Below, piece by piece: positions 41,366-50,486 of a stretch of DNA of 64,000 nt (positions within the stretch are counted from its first letter, which is position 1; every line of letters begins with the position of its first letter). The position numbers and the translations under genes are program-made. Under the pieces are notes generated by a model. The model was not told where the DNA came from. It ran no database searches and saw only the letters and a program-made list of their open reading frames with translations. Source of the stretch: a virus. The stretch covers positions 62,001-126,000 of the IMG/VR virus record IMGVR_UViG_3300008952_000009, one strand, 5' to 3'.

Positions 41366-42391
41366 TTACGCCTTCCTAATATACCTAATCGGAATGTCAA
41401 GCGAAACACCCGTGGTTGCAGAAGTAATCTTAATAATTGTATCAATCATATTAAATGAGGTCGAGTCAGACGTAAATCCTGCCTGAGCAGATCCCAAAAT
41501 TGTTGATCCTAACTTTTCAAACAAATACGAAGAAGCCCTCAAGTTAACGCTTGGTTCAATCTTGAAGTGCAACAAGGTATCTCTTGGACCGTTAATGTTG
41601 TGTATAGACAAGTCACCATCGGTCGATCCAGCGTTTGTCTTAGGAAGACTATCAACACTAAGTGGTGCACCGTTCGTGTTTTTTGATATTACGATCGGAC
41701 TACCCTGACCTGATACTGTATTTTCACTAATATAATATGAAGCGATTTGATCATCATCTATAAATGACACTGGTACCTGGTCCGCATTTGCTGTTACCAG
41801 GGATCCAAGTCTGTGATCCATTTCTATAATAAATTGCGTTTCCTGCAAAGTTGCTGGCATATTGACAGCGGGTGCAATCTCAGTGGTATCCAACCCTCTC
41901 TCCACAATGCAGGAAATATCAGTGTTTCTAATTTTTTCCGATGAACGACCTGTAATGACGCCAGTGTTGGACAGACTAGTGTCTAACTTATCTTCTGTGT
42001 TCTTGTCAACCGTTATGACAAAACCACCAGTTGTTGTGTTTGTTGCGCTTGCATCGACAACCGTAGTATTGATTGTAGAACTAGCGTTGCCTCCGTTGAG
42101 TAACTTCAACACAGGAAGATACAAAATATTCGTTCTGGTGATTGTAATTAATTTGCTCTTCATTGTAGAGGTGTTGTTTGTAAACGCCTCCAATAGTGGA
42201 GTCCTTAAGACTTCCAAATCATAATATGCAGAACCACTAGGGTGATTCTTGTTATATAATGAGTAATCGATCTCGTCGTCTCCGAGGGCAAACTTGGAAA
42301 TTCTAAAATCTCCGCGTGCCATTCTAAAGCGACCAGTGTCTGTCAATACGGCGTCTAAAATTATATCGCCAGAATTATCAAGAAATGCCAT
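41366..42391 (-). CDS. Tail/baseplate protein with an LD..LT..G module
   Basis: A 341-residue protein. Residues 8-45 (IILDAVLTDTGRFRMARGDF, then a FALGDDEIDYS strand) repeat the N-terminal pattern of the 350-aa protein at 49429-50481 (LDIELTQLGKYLLAKGKF, then FSDDEILYN). The rest is beta-rich with Ser/Thr/Asn and a long C-terminal strand region. GAGGAG lies 9 bases before the ATG, and a CTATTTA motif 28 bases upstream. The N-terminal module may be an anchor shared by two parts of the virion. Confidence 0.68.
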   Translation of the reverse strand: MAFLDNSGDIILDAVLTDTGRFRMARGDFRISKFALGDDEIDYSLYNKNHPSGSAYYDLEVLRTPLLEAFTNNTSTMKSKLITITRTNILYLPVLKLLNGGNASSTINTTVVDASATNTTTGGFVITVDKNTEDKLDTSLSNTGVITGRSSEKIRNTDISCIVERGLDTTEIAPAVNMPATLQETQFIIEMDHRLGSLVTANADQVPVSFIDDDQIASYYISENTVSGQGSPIVISKNTNGAPLSVDSLPKTNAGSTDGDLSIHNINGPRDTLLHFKIEPSVNLRASSYLFEKLGSTILGSAQAGFTSDSTSFNMIDTIIKITSATTGVSLDIPIRYIRKA

Positions 42392-42418
42392 GTACTAAAA
42401 CTCCTCAAACTTCACTTG

Positions 42419-42425
42419 TAAATAG
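42419..42425 (-). promoter_or_regulatory. Candidate late promoter (CTATTTA) ahead of the 341-aa gene
   Basis: The coding strand reads AATCTATTTACAAG in the 37-base gap between two structural genes, 28 bases before the ATG. It is the only copy of the motif in a leader in the right-hand 40 kb. Confidence 0.42.
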
Positions 42426-42428
42426 ATT

Positions 42429-45400
42429 TTAACATATTAAATTCACTTTTTTATTTTCTTGATCTTCAGACAATTTTAAGTTGAAAGTAACATCAATATC
42501 AATCTCTTTGCCAGTGTCCTTACTTCTAATTCTTATTTTAAACCTTTTCTTCCAAAGTTTTTCCTTTGTATTATCACCAATAAACGATTGAGAATCCAAT
42601 CCCCGCTTCCAGTCTGAGAACTTTCCCGTGCCTAGATTTAGTGTTTTTTGGTCAAAATTTGGTCTCAACATTAAGAATTGCCTGACATCGATCGTTGATT
42701 GCTGTTTAGCTGTCTTTAATGCTTCGAGATCTGCTGCGTTCACTATTTTATGCGAAAGTCTAACTGCTTCGTTAATTTTAATTAATTCTATCTCGTGAAT
42801 AAATCCTGGATTTGAAACCTTGTTGTGAATATCGATACATCTAAAGACGTAATAATATTTCACATTTGGTGAAATTCTGTCTAAAAATGTTGCATTATCT
42901 GCAGTTGATTCAATCGTAGCAATTTTTTTATCATAAAAGGATCCAATTTTTTCTGGGTATTCATCTGTCCTGAATACTTGAAATGTTTTTGTCGGGTCAT
43001 CTGATTTGTGCTTTATCATTTTTACATTTGCTGGATCATTCAGTAGTTGATCTTGCATCGACTCAAAGTCAAGATCCCCCTCGACGTCGATTAGTCCCTG
43101 ACTAAGTGCCACATTGACATACCTCATTCTATCTTCTTCCTCAAGTATAACTGGGGGTGAAAGGTATTCTCCACCGTTTGGTCTCAACGTAAACATAATC
43201 TTATCTGAAACATTCTTAAACGGTATCACTTCAACGTCTGGAAATACAGGCGGACTGTCTACAACCACTACTCTTTTCTGAGTTGTTGGAATAATCCCAA
43301 TCCTTAAGCACGGTTGGTTTCTAATACCGAAGGGCATATCAAACTGGCCAGTACTAGAATTCTCTTCTCTAGAGATCTCGTATGCTCTAGCAAAATTACT
43401 TACGCAATTATGGTATGTGTATCTATTGCCAACGATCGCTACAATCCTATTGATTCTATATTCGTAAACCTCTCCATATTTGACCTGACTGTCTACAAAT
43501 TTTTCAACTTCCCTGTCGTTATCAGACATTATGTAAAAATTAGATATGAGTTCTTCGTCCTTAAATTTTTGAATCATAAACCCCATAACCTCACTCTTGG
43601 CAGGCACACCATTCATGATCTGATCATAACTTCTCGCATGGTTGTTAACAAAATTGCTTATCTTCATTTTCATTTTCAATAATCTAAATATCGTTGCGAA
43701 TTTATCCACTGGACTTTGCTCAGGATCTTCTGTTGCTCTTTTAAAGAAAGATGCCCACCAATCAGAAATATCTATCATCCTTGTTTTCATTGGTATTGTA
43801 TCAGAATGCCTTATGAGGTCTCCTGGTATTACCTCTGCTGTTTGATTTAAGGATGTTTGTATTGCCTGATCGACATAACTTGCGAACGACTCTGATGATG
43901 GTCGATTCGAAAGAGTATTCATAAGATCGGTTATGATCACGTCTCCCCCGTCAGAGGTAAGGGCCGAAGCAACCTGAGATCTTTTTATTTTACCAAATTC
44001 CATCTCCACAAACATGGGATTCATATACCTTTGCTCGTACAAGTCATCTAGAGTCTCTCTGGGTATTGCTGAAAGGAGTATGTCTTTTTCCTCGTTTCCA
44101 GGATTCAGTCCGTAATATTCCGCCATATGCTCAACAAACGCTCTTTGAGACTCTGTTGACCCATCCATCATGTTTTGAATCAACCTGAACTGTTCATTTT
44201 GAAGTTCATAACTGGATATGTCAGAAGGTGTCGCATCAGATAGTATTGTCAGATCGTAAAATCTATCAGCTGCTAATAGTCGACTGAACCTCACTTCATC
44301 GAAATCTTCTGGTAAGAAGGTCGATACCCCTTCCTTTCTAGAGTTCGAAAGCGCCTTCATCAGCGTTGCCCCCTGGTATGGTGATGGTAACTCCAACTCA
44401 GAAACCACTGGGGTTATTATGTTCTCATAGAGACAATCATAATATGAATATACGGGTCTTATATCGAAATAAGCATCACTACCAACATCTACGAAGTCGG
44501 ACTCCTCCTTCGTCAGGAGATCTGTTACGTTTGTTGAATAATCAACAAAAACCTTTTTGCCTGTGTAAACAACACCTTCTGCTGGTGCTACTGTAATCGG
44601 CTCGGTAGAGTTCTGTTGAAAGAACCTATTGTCTCCATAAAAAGGAATTACAGGAAACAAATTCAAACTCTTCCCTTCTGCCACCTCCCTGTAGTGGGGT
44701 ACCGTATACATGTTTCGCCAGTGAAGTGGATTACCTACGGTTGTTGCTGACCTTCTAGCGTTTCTAATGAAGAGTTGATCAGGTCTGTCGCGCATTATTC
44801 CCATATCTTCCAATATTTGCTCTGGGACATGTCCATAAAAATAGTCCGACCATTTCCAATTATCTCCGCGATTTGCTTCGCATTCGATAACATAAACCTC
44901 ATTCTTTACCTTAAATCCTAAATTATTTCGTAGAGAGGGTTCGTTCTTTGCTTGATCGTAAAATCTCCACTTTGATGGGTCAGACGCTGGAACTGAATAT
45001 AGTTTAGATTCATCCACCAAACTCAAGTACGCTCTCTTTTTTGCATCAAAATAGAACATGCCCCATTGATATCTTCCCAGCCCCTGCCTTCTGTTTATAA
45101 AATAAAGATCCGCACCCCTTGCGGCGTGATATGCCTTCGCATCATCAATGCTAGTATATTCATGTGGGCCGCTGACGTGACCTGCATTGAACCAAATCTT
45201 ATCTGATACCCACCTTACATTATCAAAAACATCTAAATTACCATTTCCAACCTGTGGAAGAACGTTTGGAATATTACTAGGAAAAGAATATGGACGATAA
45301 AGCGGACTGAATGCCAGTAGTTCTTTTGGTTTTGATTTGAACTTTATCGTCTCTATGTCGATATTTTGAGTGCCTTCGCCCACTATTGTACCGTTTGAAA

Positions 45401-45836
45401 ACACCCACGTACTTTTTTCTGCAGAGAATAAGTTAGTCACAACTGGTGTTAGCGTTAGGTCGTCCTCTAGGAGGATGTCGGTTCCTGGTAGTCCAGGTCT
45501 AATGTCTTCTCCCAATTCTCTTGCAATGTTTGCGGCCGTGGAGGCGCGGTTAGAGTGCTCATATCCCAAGATAGGGGCATGCTCTTCTATCATTTCTGCG
45601 ACTTCCTCTGTGGTAACCTGTGTTCCTTCGTCAGTTATCATTGCAGCGTCAGCTTCGATCTGCGCTTGTGTCGTACCTGCAAGCAGATTCCCCGCTTCGG
45701 ATATTGGTCCGCTGCTCGGCTGGACGAACCAAGGCGGCACGAGAGCATACCCCAAATTTTGAAGTCCAGGATCTACTTCCTCTTCTTCTTCCTCTTGCGC
45801 GATCTGTTCTGTAATTTCACATGTATCTTCTGCCAT
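42429..45836 (-). CDS. Large structural protein (1135 aa), baseplate candidate
   Basis: A 1135-residue protein. It has an acidic start (CEITEQIAQEEEEEEVDPG), then a mixed Tyr/Trp/Asp-rich region that looks globular, and a segment (NVKYYYVFRCIDIHNKVSNP, about 1020-1045) resembling a fibronectin-type III strand pair. The C-terminal 130 residues include helices and a strand ending in IDVDVTFNLKL. No catalytic motif is visible. It lies inside the tail module and begins 37 bases after the stop of the preceding 1183-aa gene. By size and place it is likely a baseplate or tail-tip component. Confidence 0.6.
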   Translation of the reverse strand: MAEDTCEITEQIAQEEEEEEVDPGLQNLGYALVPPWFVQPSSGPISEAGNLLAGTTQAQIEADAAMITDEGTQVTTEEVAEMIEEHAPILGYEHSNRASTAANIARELGEDIRPGLPGTDILLEDDLTLTPVVTNLFSAEKSTWVFSNGTIVGEGTQNIDIETIKFKSKPKELLAFSPLYRPYSFPSNIPNVLPQVGNGNLDVFDNVRWVSDKIWFNAGHVSGPHEYTSIDDAKAYHAARGADLYFINRRQGLGRYQWGMFYFDAKKRAYLSLVDESKLYSVPASDPSKWRFYDQAKNEPSLRNNLGFKVKNEVYVIECEANRGDNWKWSDYFYGHVPEQILEDMGIMRDRPDQLFIRNARRSATTVGNPLHWRNMYTVPHYREVAEGKSLNLFPVIPFYGDNRFFQQNSTEPITVAPAEGVVYTGKKVFVDYSTNVTDLLTKEESDFVDVGSDAYFDIRPVYSYYDCLYENIITPVVSELELPSPYQGATLMKALSNSRKEGVSTFLPEDFDEVRFSRLLAADRFYDLTILSDATPSDISSYELQNEQFRLIQNMMDGSTESQRAFVEHMAEYYGLNPGNEEKDILLSAIPRETLDDLYEQRYMNPMFVEMEFGKIKRSQVASALTSDGGDVIITDLMNTLSNRPSSESFASYVDQAIQTSLNQTAEVIPGDLIRHSDTIPMKTRMIDISDWWASFFKRATEDPEQSPVDKFATIFRLLKMKMKISNFVNNHARSYDQIMNGVPAKSEVMGFMIQKFKDEELISNFYIMSDNDREVEKFVDSQVKYGEVYEYRINRIVAIVGNRYTYHNCVSNFARAYEISREENSSTGQFDMPFGIRNQPCLRIGIIPTTQKRVVVVDSPPVFPDVEVIPFKNVSDKIMFTLRPNGGEYLSPPVILEEEDRMRYVNVALSQGLIDVEGDLDFESMQDQLLNDPANVKMIKHKSDDPTKTFQVFRTDEYPEKIGSFYDKKIATIESTADNATFLDRISPNVKYYYVFRCIDIHNKVSNPGFIHEIELIKINEAVRLSHKIVNAADLEALKTAKQQSTIDVRQFLMLRPNFDQKTLNLGTGKFSDWKRGLDSQSFIGDNTKEKLWKKRFKIRIRSKDTGKEIDIDVTFNLKLSEDQENKKVNLIC

Positions 45837-45872
45837 ATACTAAGTATTCCTTTTAATTATTATTTCTCATAC

Positions 45873-48800
45873 TCAAAACCTATATGCCGAGGTTGTGGGC
45901 CCAGAAGATCTGGCGGTACTTGCTGGGGCACGGTTGTATGATGTACTTCTCGGCGTTGCTGTTCTAACTCTCGACGTGGCGCGTGAACTTGCACTGGGTG
46001 CCCTAGAGACACGCTGTGTTGAAGTTGCTCTCGATGCCCTTGATGCAGTAGACGCAGTGGTGCGCGTTGCTGTACGCACTGCTGGGGACGTCATAGTAGA
46101 TCGCATATCGGATCTAGGCGCTGCCGAACTTCGTGTTTGCATGCCTGTTCTTGGTGATGGACCTCTCTTTGATCCCTTTACCTTAACTGCACCCACATCT
46201 ACATTGGTTGAAATGCTCACTTGTTTTTGTAATTGTGGCGCAGCTGGGTTTGCCACTGGTGCTGGTGGCAACGGAAGAACTGTTGTCGGTAACGAAACTC
46301 GATCATTTCGAAAACTTCTGGCGGACTCTGCAAAAATTCTTCCAGTTGGAAAATTTGGTGCTGAAGTCTGTGGGATTTGCGGTATTTCTTCAACGGGCAC
46401 CTGTCGAATAAAGTTAAGCAACCCTGGGTACATCCCCTCCTCCCTATTAAATCTGCTATCTTCATTTACCACATCGTTGCCGTCGGGTCTGTTATCCATA
46501 AGTCCGCACGCGACGTTGGAACTGATGAACTCCTCAATACCAGTATCTGATAGAGTCCTGTTCGATTCTTCAAGTCCTTTAATTGAATTGGAGTATTTAA
46601 ACGATGCATCGGCCATCTCTTCTGTTACTGAACTCATAAAATTAAAATAAACGTTATAAGATGGTATCGAAGAATTTTCGCCTGAATCGGATGCGTGGTG
46701 ATTAGATTTATTCATAGCGCCAATGATACCATTTGCAGAAGGTGCGCCATACCTTTTCTGGTACATTTTGATTTCTTGTACAAAATTACTAATTAGCCTG
46801 CCTTGCTCTGGAGCAGCCAATATCGCTCGGCGTTTACGACGCTTTCTCTTCATTTTTGGTCTTGAGGGTCCACGGCCGAGGCGTTTTGCTTCGTGATGAG
46901 ATTTTGCTTCTTGTTGCCTTCTTAGGTCCTCTGCTTTCTCTCGGGCGCGAGCGGCTTGCTCTTCTCTATTCATCTCGTCTTCATCAAAAAACACTTCATC
47001 ATCGCCGATAACAATAGACATTGGGGTAATTCGGTCCATTGCAGCACCAACTGCCCCTCCTGGAAAGAACTTTGCTCTCTCCCTATTCAACCTATCTTCA
47101 TATGTTTCCTCGGAGACTTCAGGAATCCCCATACCTCTCTGTAGATCACCCTCTCCCCAAAATCTAAAAAACACCTTTTGAAGGGGATCCATTTCAATAT
47201 AATTATCGCTCTCGATAGCTCTCTCTTCATCTGTTGAACCATCTGGATTTTCTTCCACATTAGAGAACCATCTTTGCATACTCAACGTATTATCTCCCCT
47301 CGCTGAATATCCACTTCCTTCGTTAGATAGTGAGAACTTATATCCAATATCAAAATAATCCTCCAGATCCATAACAAGATCCTGGTATGTTTTAATAAAA
47401 GATTGAATTGTTTCTGGTCTGGCGTTGGAAGGATTAATCATATTATACATTGCAGTGTTGGCTGCATCCATAGACATCCCTTCTCTAGACATCAACAGAT
47501 CCTTTGGCCTAGCATTAATGCCAGCAAAGTTGCCCTCGTTCACAATACCTCTTTCGCCATCATTGCCCTGAACTGGATTTGAGAAATTGTACATACTAAC
47601 TTCAGACTTTGCAAAAGCAACATCTATTAACTCTATATAATTACCAACATAACCTTGAAGATTGTACTTTCTTCTTGCTCGTCTAACAAAATCAGTAACT
47701 AACAGTTTGGATACCGTATTGTAATTCCCTTGCTGCAATGTCTCCCCATATTGTGGAGGATCTCTAACTTCATCCATACCAACTGGTTGTGTTGGATCTG
47801 TTTTTCTAATCATCCTAGAATCAAAGACAGGAATTGAAGATTCTTGTAGGTATAAATTTAATTCTTTTAAGTTTCTTCTTGCCGTTTGCAACAAGTTGAT
47901 AAATCGATCTTTAGTTGGATCCTTTATTCTCAATTTAATTCCATACTGGAAAACTGCACCTGTTCCAAGATAATCCGCCACCTGTCTGTCTTCTATGAAA
48001 AACTTCCTTTTTACTACCCCTGCCCACCCTGGAACTGCCAACTCTACTATCTTTGAATCGCGGTCTTCCTTGGTGACAATATTTCTTGCACTCACCCCAC
48101 CTGTGGCTGCGGCGTTTTGCCCACTCGTAGCAACAACGAAATCCTCTTCTTCTATCTGATCAAACGGGATTCTTGTGGGTGCTCCGAGTTTGTTATGTCC
48201 GATCAACCTCTTGGTGACCCTTCTCCTCAGTACCGTTATTTCCAAAATATCTAAGAGAGCAGGGTACCCCAGCATCACGTTTGTTGGGTTTGACTTAACC
48301 AGATCATAGTACCTAGTTTGTTCGTATATCGATGCCATGTCAATAATGAATTCTATATTGGCAACCTTTTCAATCCTATCAAAATCAACAACGACTTCTT
48401 CTACATCGAAAAAATCTTTATAATTCTTTTCTATCAAATCAAGAGAGGGGATTGAATCGTCAAATGTTTGAAACTCCGATGGCTGATAGTTCGTCTCCTT
48501 CAATCTCTCCATAGATCGAAAGTCCTGTATCTTCGTCAATGGCACCTGGTGAGTGGTCAGCGCTCTACTGGAGTCTCGATGAGACAATCCTGTCATGAGT
48601 GTACCGTTTCCCATACTATGAACAGGTCCATAATAAGGCACTTTCGTTATAGCGTCCTTATAGACTAGTGCTGTAGATTCTACGCGGTTGCCTCTGGTTA
48701 TAACATCTGCAGTGATGTCGCCCGTCATGTAACCCAACCTTCTTACTTCTTCTGATGACAATTCATCCAGACTTAAAGAACTGAAGTCAAAATAAGTAAA

Positions 48801-49424
48801 ACAAATCATCGAAAGGTTTTCACAACGTCCAAAAAAGAGATTTTCAACTTTAAAGGTGTGTTCGTATGGAATAATGTTTATCAGGTTATTGTTGATATCA
48901 TACTCTTGGTACTGTGAGTTTCTAACCTCAAAACCCAAAGTATCGGGCCTGGCGTCTTTGATTTGAAGTACCACTTTTTCAGTTGTTCTGTTTAACAATT
49001 GTACTGTTTGTTGCAGGTAGTTCTCGAATGTCGGCATTATTGAAGGCAAATCCAACCGCCACCCAAACGCATTGAAAGATCTTATTGTATTCAACATGGT
49101 CTCAAATGCGGCATTATCACTAAACAGGAGTACAGCAACCTTCAAAGAAGACAGTATCTCGTCTTGTATTTGGTTTGGGTCCTCGTCTGGATTTTGATTG
49201 TTCGTTATAACGCCCAACCCCTCTTCGTTCAAAACGTCCCTAATTTGACAATCAACCGTTATTGCAGTTCCTGGACGGAACCTCCTGTCCTGAGATGCCC
49301 CCTCTGAAAGACCAGAAGCGAACCTGTTCGGTACCTTAGTATCCTCCAGTGTTATTCTGCGAGTGTATATCTTTGGGAGAAATTGTCCCACAATATCATC
49401 AGAATTTCTAAATCTTTGTGTCAT
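45873..49424 (-). CDS. Large structural protein with an Arg/Ser/Thr-rich C-terminal tail
   Basis: A 1183-residue protein. The N-terminal half is globular (VGQFLPKIYTRRITLEDTK, then LSSLKVAVLLFSDNAAFETM, a pattern seen in T4-like tail proteins of unknown fold). A middle stretch (about 840-900) is charged, with EEQAARAREKAEDLRRQQEA and a run of Lys/Arg (KMKRKRRKRRA). The last 100 residues are almost only Arg, Ser, Thr, Ala and Pro. The ATG at 49424 follows the preceding stop by 4 bases; a GTG at 49445 is an alternative. No enzyme motif is visible. Confidence 0.6.
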   Translation of the reverse strand: MTQRFRNSDDIVGQFLPKIYTRRITLEDTKVPNRFASGLSEGASQDRRFRPGTAITVDCQIRDVLNEEGLGVITNNQNPDEDPNQIQDEILSSLKVAVLLFSDNAAFETMLNTIRSFNAFGWRLDLPSIMPTFENYLQQTVQLLNRTTEKVVLQIKDARPDTLGFEVRNSQYQEYDINNNLINIIPYEHTFKVENLFFGRCENLSMICFTYFDFSSLSLDELSSEEVRRLGYMTGDITADVITRGNRVESTALVYKDAITKVPYYGPVHSMGNGTLMTGLSHRDSSRALTTHQVPLTKIQDFRSMERLKETNYQPSEFQTFDDSIPSLDLIEKNYKDFFDVEEVVVDFDRIEKVANIEFIIDMASIYEQTRYYDLVKSNPTNVMLGYPALLDILEITVLRRRVTKRLIGHNKLGAPTRIPFDQIEEEDFVVATSGQNAAATGGVSARNIVTKEDRDSKIVELAVPGWAGVVKRKFFIEDRQVADYLGTGAVFQYGIKLRIKDPTKDRFINLLQTARRNLKELNLYLQESSIPVFDSRMIRKTDPTQPVGMDEVRDPPQYGETLQQGNYNTVSKLLVTDFVRRARRKYNLQGYVGNYIELIDVAFAKSEVSMYNFSNPVQGNDGERGIVNEGNFAGINARPKDLLMSREGMSMDAANTAMYNMINPSNARPETIQSFIKTYQDLVMDLEDYFDIGYKFSLSNEGSGYSARGDNTLSMQRWFSNVEENPDGSTDEERAIESDNYIEMDPLQKVFFRFWGEGDLQRGMGIPEVSEETYEDRLNRERAKFFPGGAVGAAMDRITPMSIVIGDDEVFFDEDEMNREEQAARAREKAEDLRRQQEAKSHHEAKRLGRGPSRPKMKRKRRKRRAILAAPEQGRLISNFVQEIKMYQKRYGAPSANGIIGAMNKSNHHASDSGENSSIPSYNVYFNFMSSVTEEMADASFKYSNSIKGLEESNRTLSDTGIEEFISSNVACGLMDNRPDGNDVVNEDSRFNREEGMYPGLLNFIRQVPVEEIPQIPQTSAPNFPTGRIFAESARSFRNDRVSLPTTVLPLPPAPVANPAAPQLQKQVSISTNVDVGAVKVKGSKRGPSPRTGMQTRSSAAPRSDMRSTMTSPAVRTATRTTASTASRASRATSTQRVSRAPSASSRATSRVRTATPRSTSYNRAPASTARSSGPTTSAYRF

Positions 49425-49428
49425 TCTC

Positions 49429-50481
49429 CTATTCACACTCCCCACTTGTATCTGGACTCAGGGGTGGAAGTTCCAGCACAGATGTCTTAAATCTTCTTGC
49501 GTCTTCTATTCCCTGCTTTATTCCATTCTTTAGTTTATTTGGATTTGTTCCAAAAAAGTCCAAACCAAACTCATCTGCAACTTCTCTGTCGACGAGCAAC
49601 TCGAAATATTGTTCAATATAATCCCTGGAAATGACACCTCTAGTATTTTTTGTGGTATAAATTCTCTTGAGAGATTCTACTTCTGCACTCCCTTGTTTAT
49701 CTTTAACTTCTTTTGTTTCAACTTCAAAAAACTCTACTTCAAAGTTTTCCCGCTTGTAATCTGTAGCGCGCTCGATCAAACTAAGGACAAGAGCATTGTC
49801 CTCCACGGAAAGTCTCATATTGTCTGTAAACACTATCTCATCCTCGATTCCGCTATAGGTTACTCTGAACTCTTCGGGCGGTAGTGCATAGTCTGGGTCT
49901 GTTGATGGAATCGATTCTGCTTTCAGGTTATAATCCACTTCCATAGTAAGTACGGGTCTTTTTATTCCCACGTTGGGCGATGAGGAACTCACATTAAATT
50001 GCGTCATCGTACCATCCATTATGCTTTCCACATCCCAAGACGGGACAATCTGCTCGCCAAGGAGAGAGTTGCCGATCATGTTTCTTACGAGATTTCTATC
50101 ATCAGCACCCATTTTCTCTTCGGTCAGGAAATCATTACCGTACAGTTCGCCAGCTGGCAGTTCCTCGATCCGTCCCGTTTTGCGAGCTTGCCATCCGAGA
50201 CCCCTCTGTTTGTTAATTTCATGCCCATTCAAAGTAAGGATCCTAGTTTCTACACCATCATGCTCATAGTGAGTTCTTACTCTTTGTGTTTCTTTTTGAA
50301 TTCTTGTCGATGTCTCTTTTGCTTTTTCAGGCTCGACTCCAGCGTACTCTACATTGTATAATATTTCATCGTCGGAAAAAACATAATATACTGGTTTGAA
50401 TTTACCTTTTGCTAGCAGGTACTTTCCTAATTGAGTTAGTTCTATATCTAATACATCTTCCTTCTTATTAAAAAACGACAC
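49429..50481 (-). CDS. Tail/baseplate protein with an LD..LT..G module, GTG start
   Basis: A 350-residue protein. It starts with GTG at 50481, preceded by AAGGAG with 8 bases spacing, which decides the start. The first 45 residues (SFFNKKEDVLDIELTQLGKY, then LAKGKFKPVYYVF and a SDDEILYN strand) match the start of many marine phage proteins of this length that I recall as uncharacterised tail proteins. The 341-aa protein at 41366-42391 shares this module. The remainder is acidic, with strands and a helical C-terminus. It lies 5 bases after the giant protein's stop. Confidence 0.68.
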   Translation of the reverse strand: MSFFNKKEDVLDIELTQLGKYLLAKGKFKPVYYVFSDDEILYNVEYAGVEPEKAKETSTRIQKETQRVRTHYEHDGVETRILTLNGHEINKQRGLGWQARKTGRIEELPAGELYGNDFLTEEKMGADDRNLVRNMIGNSLLGEQIVPSWDVESIMDGTMTQFNVSSSSPNVGIKRPVLTMEVDYNLKAESIPSTDPDYALPPEEFRVTYSGIEDEIVFTDNMRLSVEDNALVLSLIERATDYKRENFEVEFFEVETKEVKDKQGSAEVESLKRIYTTKNTRGVISRDYIEQYFELLVDREVADEFGLDFFGTNPNKLKNGIKQGIEDARRFKTSVLELPPLSPDTSGECE

Positions 50482-50486
50482 TCTTA

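Noticed and set aside
45895-46650. A 251-codon open frame on the plus strand
   Set aside because: It is antisense to the C-terminus of the 1183-aa protein. The opposite frame is open because of Arg/Ser/Thr codon composition, and no ribosome binding site or neighbour supports it.
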